From: a virus
Length of the DNA: 35,046 bases
IMG/VR virus record: IMGVR_UViG_3300020180_000066
Location: 1 to 35,046 of that record
Reading direction: 5' to 3' (one strand)
A program made the translations under genes and the position numbers. The notes beneath the pieces were generated by a model. The model was not told where the DNA came from. It was given only the letters and a program-made list of their open reading frames with translations, and ran no database searches. Positions 14,549-20,132 of the stretch are shown piece by piece; positions within the stretch are counted from its first letter, which is position 1, and the number at the start of each line of letters is the position of its first letter.

Positions 14549-15363
14549 ATTAGTTCCCCTGTATTATCGTTAATATCTGGCTGCCCTTCGTCGGCGCTGG
14601 CATCTCTTCTAGATATCTCTTGCTCGGCCTTAGATTGCGTTTGCTTGCTACCGTTGTGCCTGATGTATTCTAAGTAATCCGGCGGTAACTGATACCAGAG
14701 CAGGTCTTTATACGTGCCCCCTGTTACCAGCTCTTGCCCAGTCCATTCATCAGATTTAGGCTTGCTTACTTCCTCATCGGATTTAACTGGGCATTCAATA
14801 GCCGGTTGCTGTCTTACAATTACCGCATCACTCATCTCCTCGCCGCCGTACAGACCTTTAATCTTGTCAGCCCAATGATTACGCGCGTAGCGTGTGACAC
14901 ATCTAGCGTACAGCATGTCCTTGGGCATCCTCTTCCAATTATCCTTACCGGCAAGGCCAGCCTGGACGGCCTCTTGCATGGTGTACTCGGTAATAACTTT
15001 ATTTCCCGCGCGATTGCCTTCAATTCTGCAAAGCTTATCTGTCCATTCTAGATCTCTTATTACACCGCCTTCAGCTAATATCTTAGCCTTCACCCCAGCG
15101 GCGCTAATTGTAGGCTTGCCTTGAATAATATCTATACACTGTAGTGCCTGGATCGGACTAAAGCCTAATTCTTGGCCGTAAAGTATGGCTGCCAACACCG
15201 CGCCATCTGTTTTAAAGTTTGCAGCCGCAAAACCCGATTCGCGCAACAGTTTGCACATCAGCAGCTTTTGCTGCAGATTAGCGGCATACGATTCAATCGT
15301 AGGTACCCCGGCATACGCCACCTCGCCCGGTAAGTTTTCTTTATTTTCCATTTTATTTTCCAT
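14545..15363 (-). CDS. RecT-family single-strand annealing protein
   Basis: This is a 272-residue protein. I choose ATG 15363, preceded by AAAGGA, over ATG 15408; a second ATG four codons on (15351) is also possible. The core has AAILYGQELGFSPIQALQCI, IIQGKPTISAAGVKAKIL, EGGVIRDLEW, then KDNWKRMPKDMLYARCVTRY and ADKIKGLYGGEEM. This is the pattern of RecT-type annealing proteins of phages. It would anneal single-stranded DNA during recombination-dependent replication. The C-terminal 80 residues are polar and likely disordered. There is no exonuclease partner gene of RecE/Exo type in the window; the DUF1064-like nuclease is the only candidate nuclease. Confidence 0.8.
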   Translation of the reverse strand: MENKMENKENLPGEVAYAGVPTIESYAANLQQKLLMCKLLRESGFAAANFKTDGAVLAAILYGQELGFSPIQALQCIDIIQGKPTISAAGVKAKILAEGGVIRDLEWTDKLCRIEGNRAGNKVITEYTMQEAVQAGLAGKDNWKRMPKDMLYARCVTRYARNHWADKIKGLYGGEEMSDAVIVRQQPAIECPVKSDEEVSKPKSDEWTGQELVTGGTYKDLLWYQLPPDYLEYIRHNGSKQTQSKAEQEISRRDASADEGQPDINDNTGELI

Positions 15364-15370
15364 AGTTCCT

Positions 15371-15553
15371 TTACAAAATGTGTTTAGAGATTGTGTTGTT
15401 ATATTCAAGTCGTTCCTGCACTGCTCTTCTATTGCAGCATGCTATAGCACTCTCAACGGCATCCCTGGCTATATATATATGCGCGCCGCCGGAAGTATCT
15501 ATTTCGATGACATCATTTATTGCGTTTAGTATCTGTTCTAATTTCTCTTTCAT
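15371..15553 (-). CDS. Small hypothetical protein, first gene of the early operon
   Basis: This is a 60-residue protein from ATG 15553 with GGGGGA four bases upstream. Two helical parts flank a short hydrophobic turn (DTSGGAHIYIARDAVESAIACC). It has no recognised domain. It is the first gene downstream of the leftward promoter at 15618-15646 and is followed seven bases later by the RecT-like gene. Confidence 0.7.
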   Translation of the reverse strand: MKEKLEQILNAINDVIEIDTSGGAHIYIARDAVESAIACCNRRAVQERLEYNNTISKHIL

Positions 15554-15572
15554 ATATCCCCCATTTTAAATT

Positions 15573-15608
15573 AGTGAATCACTATTGACAACTCGATTAT
15601 GATTCACT
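15573..15608. promoter_or_regulatory. Inverted operator-like boxes AGTGAATCA/TGATTCACT
   Basis: AGTGAATCA at 15573-15581 and its exact reverse complement at 15600-15608 flank the -35 of the rightward promoter. A third copy in direct orientation lies at 15988-15996, at the expected start point of the promoter at 15950-15978. These are likely binding sites for the repressor-like protein encoded at 15686, but no binding data exist. Confidence 0.55.
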
Positions 15609-15613
15609 ATACT
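15585..15613 (+). promoter_or_regulatory. Rightward sigma70-like promoter for the repressor-like gene
   Basis: TTGACA at 15585-15590, a spacer of exactly 17 bases, and TATACT at 15608-15613. This is close to the bacterial consensus. Transcription would start near 15620 and read into the repressor-like gene at 15686. The promoter lies within the inverted operator-like boxes, so autoregulation is likely. Confidence 0.7.
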
Positions 15614-15617
15614 GCCA

Positions 15618-15646
15618 GTTATACTCAATTATCGTTCACACGTCAA
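15618..15646 (-). promoter_or_regulatory. Leftward early promoter
   Basis: On the minus strand: TTGACG (15641-15646), 17-base spacer, TATAAC (15618-15623). It drives the early operon starting at 15553. It is divergent from, and almost touches, the rightward promoter at 15585-15613. It shares an extended spacer sequence with two other promoters. Confidence 0.7.
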
Positions 15647-15685
15647 CAGATATTTAGTACTATTTTAAATTTATTTATTAAAGTT

Positions 15686-15910
15686 ATGAAACTAGTTAAA
15701 ATCATTAGAGAAAAGCTGAAGCTCAATCCTTGGAAGATGCATAAATTGATGAGCAAGAAGACGTTACAGGCTTATTTGTCGCTAGAGAGAAAGGCAGCTA
15801 GGATTACTCTAAGAGACCTCGAATTACTAGAACAGGCTTATATCGCTGGGGGCTTTACCACAGAAAGCTTCAAGGCTCTTCAAGATAAGTGCGCTAAAGA
15901 AGAAGAATAG
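15686..15910 (+). CDS. Small helix-turn-helix regulator (XRE/Cro-like)
   Basis: This is a 74-residue protein. ATG 15686 is preferred over the upstream start 15599, because the upstream part overlaps the promoters. The sequence 'LNPWKMHKLMSKKTLQAYLS' then LERKAARITLRDLELLEQAY has the helix spacing of an XRE-type helix-turn-helix, although short. It lies between divergent promoters and beside three copies of AGTGAATCA, which fits a Cro-like repressor controlling early transcription in both directions. With no integrase or second repressor, a lysogeny switch is not evident. Confidence 0.65.
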   Translation: MKLVKIIREKLKLNPWKMHKLMSKKTLQAYLSLERKAARITLRDLELLEQAYIAGGFTTESFKALQDKCAKEEE

Positions 15911-15949
15911 CTTTTTTTAAAATAAAATTAAAAAAGTAATAAATAATTG

Positions 15950-15978
15950 TTGACTCATGAACATTAATTGAGTACTAT
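15950..15978 (+). promoter_or_regulatory. Rightward promoter of the accessory cassette
   Basis: TTGACT at 15950-15955, 17-base spacer, TACTAT at 15973-15978. Start point expected near 15985, where AGTGAATCA (15988-15996) would let a repressor block it. The gene at 16033 follows. Flanks match the promoters at 13139 and 15618. Confidence 0.65.
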
Positions 15979-16032
15979 TAGTAAAAGAGTGAATCATAAG
16001 ATACACTTTAACTTTAAAACTAAGGATTATAT

Positions 16033-16323
16033 ATGAACGATAAACAAAAAGGTGTAGTTATTACCACAGAGAACAGAGGCGTGTTCTTCGGATACGTTAA
16101 AGACGACTCGGAATGCCCTGCTAAGATTATCTTACTAAAGTGCCGCATGGGCGTTTATTGGGACGCCGATACTAAGGGCGTCTTGGGTCTAGCTGCTACT
16201 GGCCCAACAAGCGGATGTCGGATAACTCACAGTACACCAGAAGCCACACTTTATAAGGTTACCGGCATCTTTGAATGCACCCCAGAAGCAGTCGTGGCGT
16301 GGGAGAATTCAGTTTGGAAGTAA
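16033..16323 (+). CDS. DUF6948-like conserved phage protein
   Basis: This is a 96-residue protein with AAGGA eight bases before its ATG. The opening 'VVITTENRGVFFGYVKDDSE', the centre VYWDADTKGVLGLAATGPTSGCRI and 'VTGIFECTPEAVVAWENSVW' match a family of small phage proteins (DUF6948, as I recall it) found next to Gly-rich small proteins. It is beta-rich. Function is unknown. It is the first gene of the accessory cassette and overlaps the first GY-rich gene. Confidence 0.65.
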   Translation: MNDKQKGVVITTENRGVFFGYVKDDSECPAKIILLKCRMGVYWDADTKGVLGLAATGPTSGCRITHSTPEATLYKVTGIFECTPEAVVAWENSVWK

Positions 16324-16787
16324 CTTTAGAGCACGTGAGCAAGGCGATTCAATTCGGGGCTAGTTCTAGCAATATACCAGAAGTGGGACAGTTGATTTCA
16401 GGCATCTCGCAGGAAACGCTAGTGTGGGCAGAGAATAAGAAGATACTGGATTCACCCATGTGGTATCATTGCGACTACGCCACCGGCACCGGCGACGGCC
16501 ACTACGGTGTCGGCTACTACGGCTACGACCACGGCTACGGCTTCGGCCACTACGGCTACGGTGACGGATACGGCGGCTACAGCTACAGCTACGGGTTCGG
16601 ATACGGCGACGGTGACAGCTTCGGCTACGGTGACAGCTACGGCTACGGCGGCGACAGCTACGGCTTCGGCGGCGACGGCACCGGCGACGGCACCGGCGAC
16701 GGCAACGCCTACGGCTACGGCGGCAGGGGCACCGGCGGCAACGGCAACGGCGACGGCTTGCTTAAGCTACTTTGGGGACTAATATGA
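16314..16787 (+). CDS. GY-rich repeat protein 1 (with unique N-terminal domain)
   Basis: This is a 157-residue protein if TTG 16314 is used (GGGAG eight bases upstream); GTG 16299 and ATG 16275 are alternatives. The N-terminal 50 residues are an ordinary helical domain (VTLEHVSKAIQFGAS, then ISQETLVWAENKKILDSPMWYHCDY). From about residue 57 on it is nearly all Gly, Tyr, Asp, Phe and Ser in GYG/GDG/GFG units, ending in LLKLLWGLI. The DNA of this part is very GC-rich (GGCTACGGC) compared with its AT-rich surroundings. The frame is fixed by the VTLE start, the shared LLKLLWGL end and the coupled junctions; other frames are open only because of the codon repeats. Function unknown; disordered, assembly-prone or adhesive behaviour is plausible. 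Confidence 0.75.
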   Translation: MEVTLEHVSKAIQFGASSSNIPEVGQLISGISQETLVWAENKKILDSPMWYHCDYATGTGDGHYGVGYYGYDHGYGFGHYGYGDGYGGYSYSYGFGYGDGDSFGYGDSYGYGGDSYGFGGDGTGDGTGDGNAYGYGGRGTGGNGNGDGLLKLLWGLI

Positions 16788-16825
16788 TGGGGACTAAGAT
16801 TATGGGGACTAAGATTATGGGGACT
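16774..16825 (+). repeat. Four-fold 15-bp repeat of a ribosome-binding-site/start module
   Basis: GGGGACT occurs at 16774, 16789, 16804 and 16819, exactly 15 bases apart, each followed by AA(T/G)AT and an ATG. The same GGGGACT precedes the starts at 17073, 17503 and 17781 once each. It looks like tandem duplication of the intercistronic module that couples these genes. In frame it encodes MGTKI-type repeats. Confidence 0.75.
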
Positions 16826-17080
16826 AATATGATGATTAAAGTAAAAGAGCAAGACAGATTCGGCGACGGATACGGCGGCTACGGCAACAGCTACAGTTAC
16901 GGCTTCGGCTACGGCGACGGTGACAGCTACGGCTACGGCGCCGACAGCTACGGCTTCGGCGGCGACGGCACCGGCAACGGCACCGGCTACGGCAACGCCT
17001 ACGGCTACGGCCACAAAGGCACCGGCGGCAACGGCAACGACGACAACCTGCTTAAACTATTATGGGGACTTGATGCTTAA
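16784..17080 (+). CDS. GY-rich repeat protein 2
   Basis: This is a protein of 98 residues from ATG 16784, which overlaps the stop of protein 1 as ATGA; ATG 16829 or 16832 would give about 82 residues. The early part is the MGTKI repeat, then IKVKEQDRFGDGYGGYGN, and then GYG/GDG/GTG units ending in NDDNLLKLLWGLDA. It lacks the SRTEVTLEEDYVF start of proteins 3 and 4. It is translationally coupled to its neighbours. Confidence 0.65.
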   Translation: MMGTKIMGTKIMGTNMMIKVKEQDRFGDGYGGYGNSYSYGFGYGDGDSYGYGADSYGFGGDGTGNGTGYGNAYGYGHKGTGGNGNDDNLLKLLWGLDA

Positions 17081-17510
17081 AGTAAGCCGAACGGAAGTAA
17101 CTTTAGAAGAAGACTACGTCTTTGGCGGCTACGGCTACGGCGACGGTGACGGCTTCGGCTACGGCTTCGGCTACGGCGGCTACGGCGGCTACGGCGATAG
17201 CTTCGCCTTCGGCTACGGCACCGGCTACGGCGGCTACGGCTTCGGCTACTACGACCACGGCTCCGGCCATTACGGCTACGGCGACGGCTACGGCTACGGC
17301 GACTACGGCTACGGCTACGCCTACGGCGACGGCTTCGGCTGTGGCAACGGCTACGGCTACGGCCACTACGGCGACGGCAGCGGCAGCGGCTACGGCGACG
17401 GCTACGGCTTCGGTGACAGCTACGGCTACGGCGCCGACAGCTACGGCTACGACTACGACGACGGCTACGACGACAACTTACTTAAACTACTATGGGGACT
17501 TGATGCTTAA
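17073..17510 (+). CDS. GY-rich repeat protein 3
   Basis: This is a 145-residue protein. ATG 17073 lies inside the stop of protein 2 (ATGCTTAA, 8-base overlap) with GGGGACT just upstream. It begins MLKVSRTEVTLEEDYVFGG, then has over 100 residues of GYG, GDG and GFG units, and ends in DDGYDDNLLKLLWGLDA. The first 64 bases are nearly identical to those of protein 4, showing recent duplication. Tyr and Gly dominate the repeat; there is one Cys. No known domain. Confidence 0.75.
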   Translation: MLKVSRTEVTLEEDYVFGGYGYGDGDGFGYGFGYGGYGGYGDSFAFGYGTGYGGYGFGYYDHGSGHYGYGDGYGYGDYGYGYAYGDGFGCGNGYGYGHYGDGSGSGYGDGYGFGDSYGYGADSYGYDYDDGYDDNLLKLLWGLDA

Positions 17511-17787
17511 AGCAAGCCGAACGGAAGTAACTTTAGAAGAAGACTACGTCTTCGGCGGCTACGGCGACGGCGGCGGCTACGGCGACGGCGACGGCTACGG
17601 CTTCGGCTTCGGCTTCGGCTACGGCGGCTACGGCGACAGCTACAGCCTCGGCGACGGCTTCGGCTTCGGCGGCGACGGCTACGGCTTCGGTGACAGCTAC
17701 GGCTACGGCGCCGACAGCTACGGCTACGACTACGACGACGGCTACGACGACAACTTACTTAAACTATTATGGGGACTAATATGCTAA
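17503..17787 (+). CDS. GY-rich repeat protein 4
   Basis: This is a 94-residue protein whose ATG overlaps the stop of protein 3 in the same ATGCTTAA arrangement. It begins MLKASRTEVTLEEDYVFGG and ends YDDNLLKLLWGLIC. The last 90 or so bases match protein 3 almost exactly. It differs mainly by a shorter repeat core with more Phe (GFGFGFG). Its stop overlaps the metalloprotease start by seven bases. Confidence 0.75.
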   Translation: MLKASRTEVTLEEDYVFGGYGDGGGYGDGDGYGFGFGFGYGGYGDSYSLGDGFGFGGDGYGFGDSYGYGADSYGYDYDDGYDDNLLKLLWGLIC

Positions 17788-18263
17788 TTAGAATTATATT
17801 ATTATTATCAGTAAATTTACAGCCAATTGAGGTACAATCATTCCTCGCGAGCAAGGGGCTAAAGGCGCAAGTGCAGATGATAAGATTATCAGAACCACTA
17901 AATCTGGGTGCGCAGCAAGATTACTTTAACGGTCTTATAGCAGCGTTCCAGTTTCGAGGTTATAGGCATATTTTATTAAATCCCTTTTATTCGGGGAAAA
18001 CGGAATACATATTAGGCTTCGCTTCTGGTAACTTGTCGATGAGCGTGTGGAACGATACGAACGATAAAGGAGAGCCGAGGCGATTACATTCTTTAAGTGC
18101 CATCGCTCACGAACTAGGTCATAGTCTATTAAGATTAAAGCATACCACAGGCTGCACCACTATCATGGACGAGCAAGCGCTATGGTGCCCTAACCTTGCT
18201 TCACTTACCTTTAGCCCAGCCCAGCGCATGAAGATAAAGTTTAAAGCACAACACAGGCGATAA
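17781..18263 (+). CDS. Metzincin-like zinc metalloprotease with hydrophobic N-terminus
   Basis: This is a 160-residue protein from ATG 17781, preceded by GGGGACT; ATG 17769 is four codons earlier. Residues 2-10 (LIRIILLLS) are hydrophobic and could be a short export signal. The zinc motif is HELGHSLLRLKH: His110, Glu111, His114 and His121, with one extra residue before the third His compared with the classical HExxHxxGxxH. TGCTTIMD follows with Met129 as a candidate Met-turn, and Cys125 and Cys136 could form a disulfide. This combination is characteristic of metzincin-type proteases. Substrate unknown; a host envelope or extracellular protein is inferred from the signal and neighbours. Confidence 0.75.
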   Translation: MLIRIILLLSVNLQPIEVQSFLASKGLKAQVQMIRLSEPLNLGAQQDYFNGLIAAFQFRGYRHILLNPFYSGKTEYILGFASGNLSMSVWNDTNDKGEPRRLHSLSAIAHELGHSLLRLKHTTGCTTIMDEQALWCPNLASLTFSPAQRMKIKFKAQHRR

Positions 18264-18521
18264 TTGGACCGTAAACGATTTACTATTAGCGAGTACCTCG
18301 AAGTAATAGCGGCAGACGGCCGAGAAGCGGAAGCTGAATTTATTAAAAAGTACATTGATAGTCTGGAATCGCGCATATTCGAGCTAAAGCCGATGGCCGA
18401 CAACTGGCAGCGATTTCAAAGGGCCAAAGCTATGAAGCTTCTTAAAGACTATTCAGAGTTTGACGAGATATTGAGGCTTCGAGATAGGGTAGCAGAATTA
18501 GAACTTGAGCTAAAGCCATGA
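18264..18521 (+). CDS. Small coiled-coil protein
   Basis: This is an 85-residue protein starting at TTG 18264, directly after the protease stop (TAATTG), with AGGCGA upstream; no in-frame ATG gives a full-length product. It is highly charged and helical (YLEVIAADGREAEAEFIKKY, RLRDRVAELELELK), likely a coiled coil. Its stop overlaps the LpxR-like start as ATGA. Function unknown. Confidence 0.6.
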   Translation: MDRKRFTISEYLEVIAADGREAEAEFIKKYIDSLESRIFELKPMADNWQRFQRAKAMKLLKDYSEFDEILRLRDRVAELELELKP

Positions 18522-19321
18522 AGCTTCTCTTATCAGTTATACTACTCCCTAGCTTGGCCTTTGGAGATTGTTCATTCAAATGGGAAAACGACTACGTTAA
18601 GCCAGGCGGCCTAGATCACAACTATACGAACGGTGTTACATTAAGATGCGGCAAGTGGTCAGTAGTTAATGAGATGTATACCCCCACAGAGAAGAACTCC
18701 GACCTCGTTGATACCGGTGACCGGCCTTGGGACGGTATTACCTACATGCAACACGAGAATAAATGGGATATTAGATCAGGCGAAGCCGTTGTTTTAAAGA
18801 CAAGAATCGGTGTAGTCGGTAAAGCTTCCGGTACGCAAGCACTGCAGCAGACAGTGCACGACGATTGGGGATGGGGAGAGCATCCTACATGGGCAGGGCA
18901 GAACCCAACAGAGCCTACCCTAAGTTTTGTTCTCTCAAAGAGGAACCGTGAGTACCTTCAGAGCATAATAGGTGACTCGATGATTGAAAATGAATATGGC
19001 ATAGAGGCTGGGAACGTTAAAGATAGATTATTTTTATGTCAAACATTACAGAAGCACTTTTATAAATATATATATCCTTATGCGGGTCTATGCGGGGAAG
19101 CCGTTCTTTATAACACCCACCTAGACGGAAGGCTTTTTTCAGAAAATAGCTACACGGTTAACAAAAACTGGTTCGTAGCAGAGGCGAGAGCAGGGATACG
19201 ACTATACTTTCCAGGCTTAGGGTTCAGCGTTGACTATGCGTATAAATACAGAACCGAGGAATTCGACAAGCAAATAGGAAGACATACCTTTGGAGCTTTA
19301 GAATTCACTTGGAATATTTAG
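18518..19321 (+). CDS. LpxR-family lipid A 3'-O-deacylase homologue (DUF2219)
   Basis: This is a 267-residue protein starting in an ATGA overlap. Residues 1-16 (MKLLLSVILLPSLAFG) are a clear Sec signal peptide, with mature start near Asp17. The family pattern is present in order: FKWENDYV (Asn24, Asp25), HNYTNGVTL (Thr37, Asn38), DRPWDGITYM, RIGVVGKASG, QQTVHDDWGWGEHPTW (His114), then EPTLSFVLSKRNREYL, and a beta-rich C-terminus ending ALEFTWNI, as for an outer-membrane barrel. In LpxR the Asn-Asp pair and the His are catalytic, removing the 3' acyloxyacyl chain from lipid A; all are kept here. It would act in the outer membrane of the host, perhaps altering the receptor or excluding other phages. 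Confidence 0.8.
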   Translation: MKLLLSVILLPSLAFGDCSFKWENDYVKPGGLDHNYTNGVTLRCGKWSVVNEMYTPTEKNSDLVDTGDRPWDGITYMQHENKWDIRSGEAVVLKTRIGVVGKASGTQALQQTVHDDWGWGEHPTWAGQNPTEPTLSFVLSKRNREYLQSIIGDSMIENEYGIEAGNVKDRLFLCQTLQKHFYKYIYPYAGLCGEAVLYNTHLDGRLFSENSYTVNKNWFVAEARAGIRLYFPGLGFSVDYAYKYRTEEFDKQIGRHTFGALEFTWNI

Positions 19322-19665
19322 CTTGAACTTTTTAAGACTTTACATTAAGCTAGAAGGAAGGAACGCCCCAGAGTTTAATTTTAATGGGGTTAAGTCTAAA
19401 CTTTAGGGCTCGTCTACTTTAAAGCGAATCAAAGCAAACGCCTTCTTATGAACTTTACTTCATCAAACTTCGCAACGCAACATAAAACAAATCACTTCCA
19501 AGCAGTCTTATCTAGGTATTATTCGTTAATAAATCCTTGGCTGAAACGACAGATCGGCAGCACTCGAAGCCCGTCAAGTATTATCAGCAGTAAACGCGAC
19601 AACATAGGTTGCGGTCTAACTTCGCCTTTAAAGGGGGGGGCTAAGCACATTTCTTAAATAGTTTT

Positions 19666-19689
19666 CTCTTATTTATATAAGAGTTTTTT
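19666..19689 (+). terminator. Rho-independent-type terminator
   Basis: CTCTTAT (19666-19672), a TTAT loop, ATAAGAG (19677-19683), then six T. The stem is perfect but AT-rich. It would end transcription of the accessory cassette from the LpxR-like gene, before the lipoprotein and packaging block. Confidence 0.6.
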
Positions 19690-19752
19690 CCGCGCAACGC
19701 GCTACTACTGGATGTAGCATATGGGCCAATGCGTCGCGGTCGATAGTACGAC
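19690..19752 (+). other. Nested hairpins, candidate structured RNA or site
   Basis: Directly after the terminator: CCGCG (19690-19694) pairs with CGCGG (19735-19739), ACGC (19697-19700) with GCGT (19731-19734), and inside them GCTAC (19701-19705) with GTAGC (19714-19718). A further GTCG/CGAC pair follows at 19739-19742 and 19749-19752. The GC-rich nested stem stands out in an AT-rich stretch. Role unknown: small RNA, or a packaging/origin element. Confidence 0.35.
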
Positions 19753-19927
19753 TTAATAACAAAAACTAGTATTAGAGAAATGTGTGAGTTAGTTAAAGGT
19801 TACAACGCTTGGAATCGCATCTCTATAATGCTTTTAATCTATTTCTTTTAGGAATTTAGATTAGTAGTAAAGGGGAATTGGCCCTGTGTGCTCAAAATCA
19901 GGTATATTAACATAAAATAAGGTAAAA

Positions 19928-20107
19928 ATGAAAAAACTAATATTACTAGCAGTAGTCATACTAGCTGGATGCTCTTACTATACGGACAGGCGCTTAGATG
20001 GGAACTTCCAGGCGACGAAAGCCGCTTTTGAAGTTACATCAAAAGCTCACAACGAAATTGTAAAAAGAATTGAACACTTAGAAGCTAATAAGGCGTCTAA
20101 AAAATAA
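19928..20107 (+). CDS. Small lipoprotein, possible outer spanin-like
   Basis: This is a 59-residue protein with AAGG six bases before its ATG. It begins MKKLILLAVVILAGCSYYTD: a signal with a lipobox LAGC at residues 12-15, so Cys15 would be lipidated. The mature part of 45 residues is helical and charged (TKAAFEVTSKAHNEIVKRIE). It stands alone between the noncoding stretch and the iterons. Small lipoproteins of this size serve as outer-membrane spanins in Gram-negative phages, but no partner gene is adjacent, so another role is possible. Confidence 0.7.
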   Translation: MKKLILLAVVILAGCSYYTDRRLDGNFQATKAAFEVTSKAHNEIVKRIEHLEANKASKK

Positions 20108-20132
20108 AGTAGTGAAGTAGAGCAACAGCTAT

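Larger units (their letters stand above)
19322..19927. other. 606-bp noncoding, hairpin-rich stretch
   Basis: No convincing gene is seen on either strand; an ORF at 19448-19657 lacks a ribosome-binding site and a plausible protein. Inverted repeats include AGACTT/AAGTCT enclosing CCCCA/TGGGG (about 19335-19400), and a 9-bp pair CACATTTCT/AGAAATGTG at 19646-19654 and 19776-19784 enclosing the terminator and hairpins listed separately. It separates the accessory cassette from the packaging block and may hold an RNA gene, an origin or part of a packaging site. Confidence 0.5.

Noticed and set aside
14734-15529. Several plus-strand frames opposite the RecT-like gene
   Set aside because: Antisense to a confident gene; no ribosome-binding sites or recognised proteins.
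15599-15686. Upstream start of the repressor-like gene
   Set aside because: It overlaps the -10 regions of two promoters; the ATG at 15686 starts at the helix-turn-helix.
16507-16782. Open frame encoding Thr-Ala repeats (ATATAT) overlapping the GY genes, and matching frames at 16920-17510 and 17122-17787
   Set aside because: It is open only because repeated GGC-TAC codons read as Ala-Thr in the shifted frame. The conserved starts, ends and coupled junctions belong to the GY frame.
16715-17366. Minus-strand open frames encoding Ala-Val repeats
   Set aside because: Mirror image of the GGC-TAC repeats; no ribosome-binding site and opposite to the operon.
16500-17770. CRISPR array in the repeat-rich region
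   Set aside because: Repeats are codon-scale GGCTACGGC runs within genes, not constant repeats with unique spacers.
19448-19657. 69-aa plus-strand frame in the noncoding stretch
   Set aside because: No ribosome-binding site, unremarkable composition, and it lies in a hairpin-rich region.
19330-19800. tRNA or tmRNA in the noncoding stretch
   Set aside because: No cloverleaf with a T-loop GTTCRA and a matching acceptor stem, and no tmRNA-like ends, could be found by eye.
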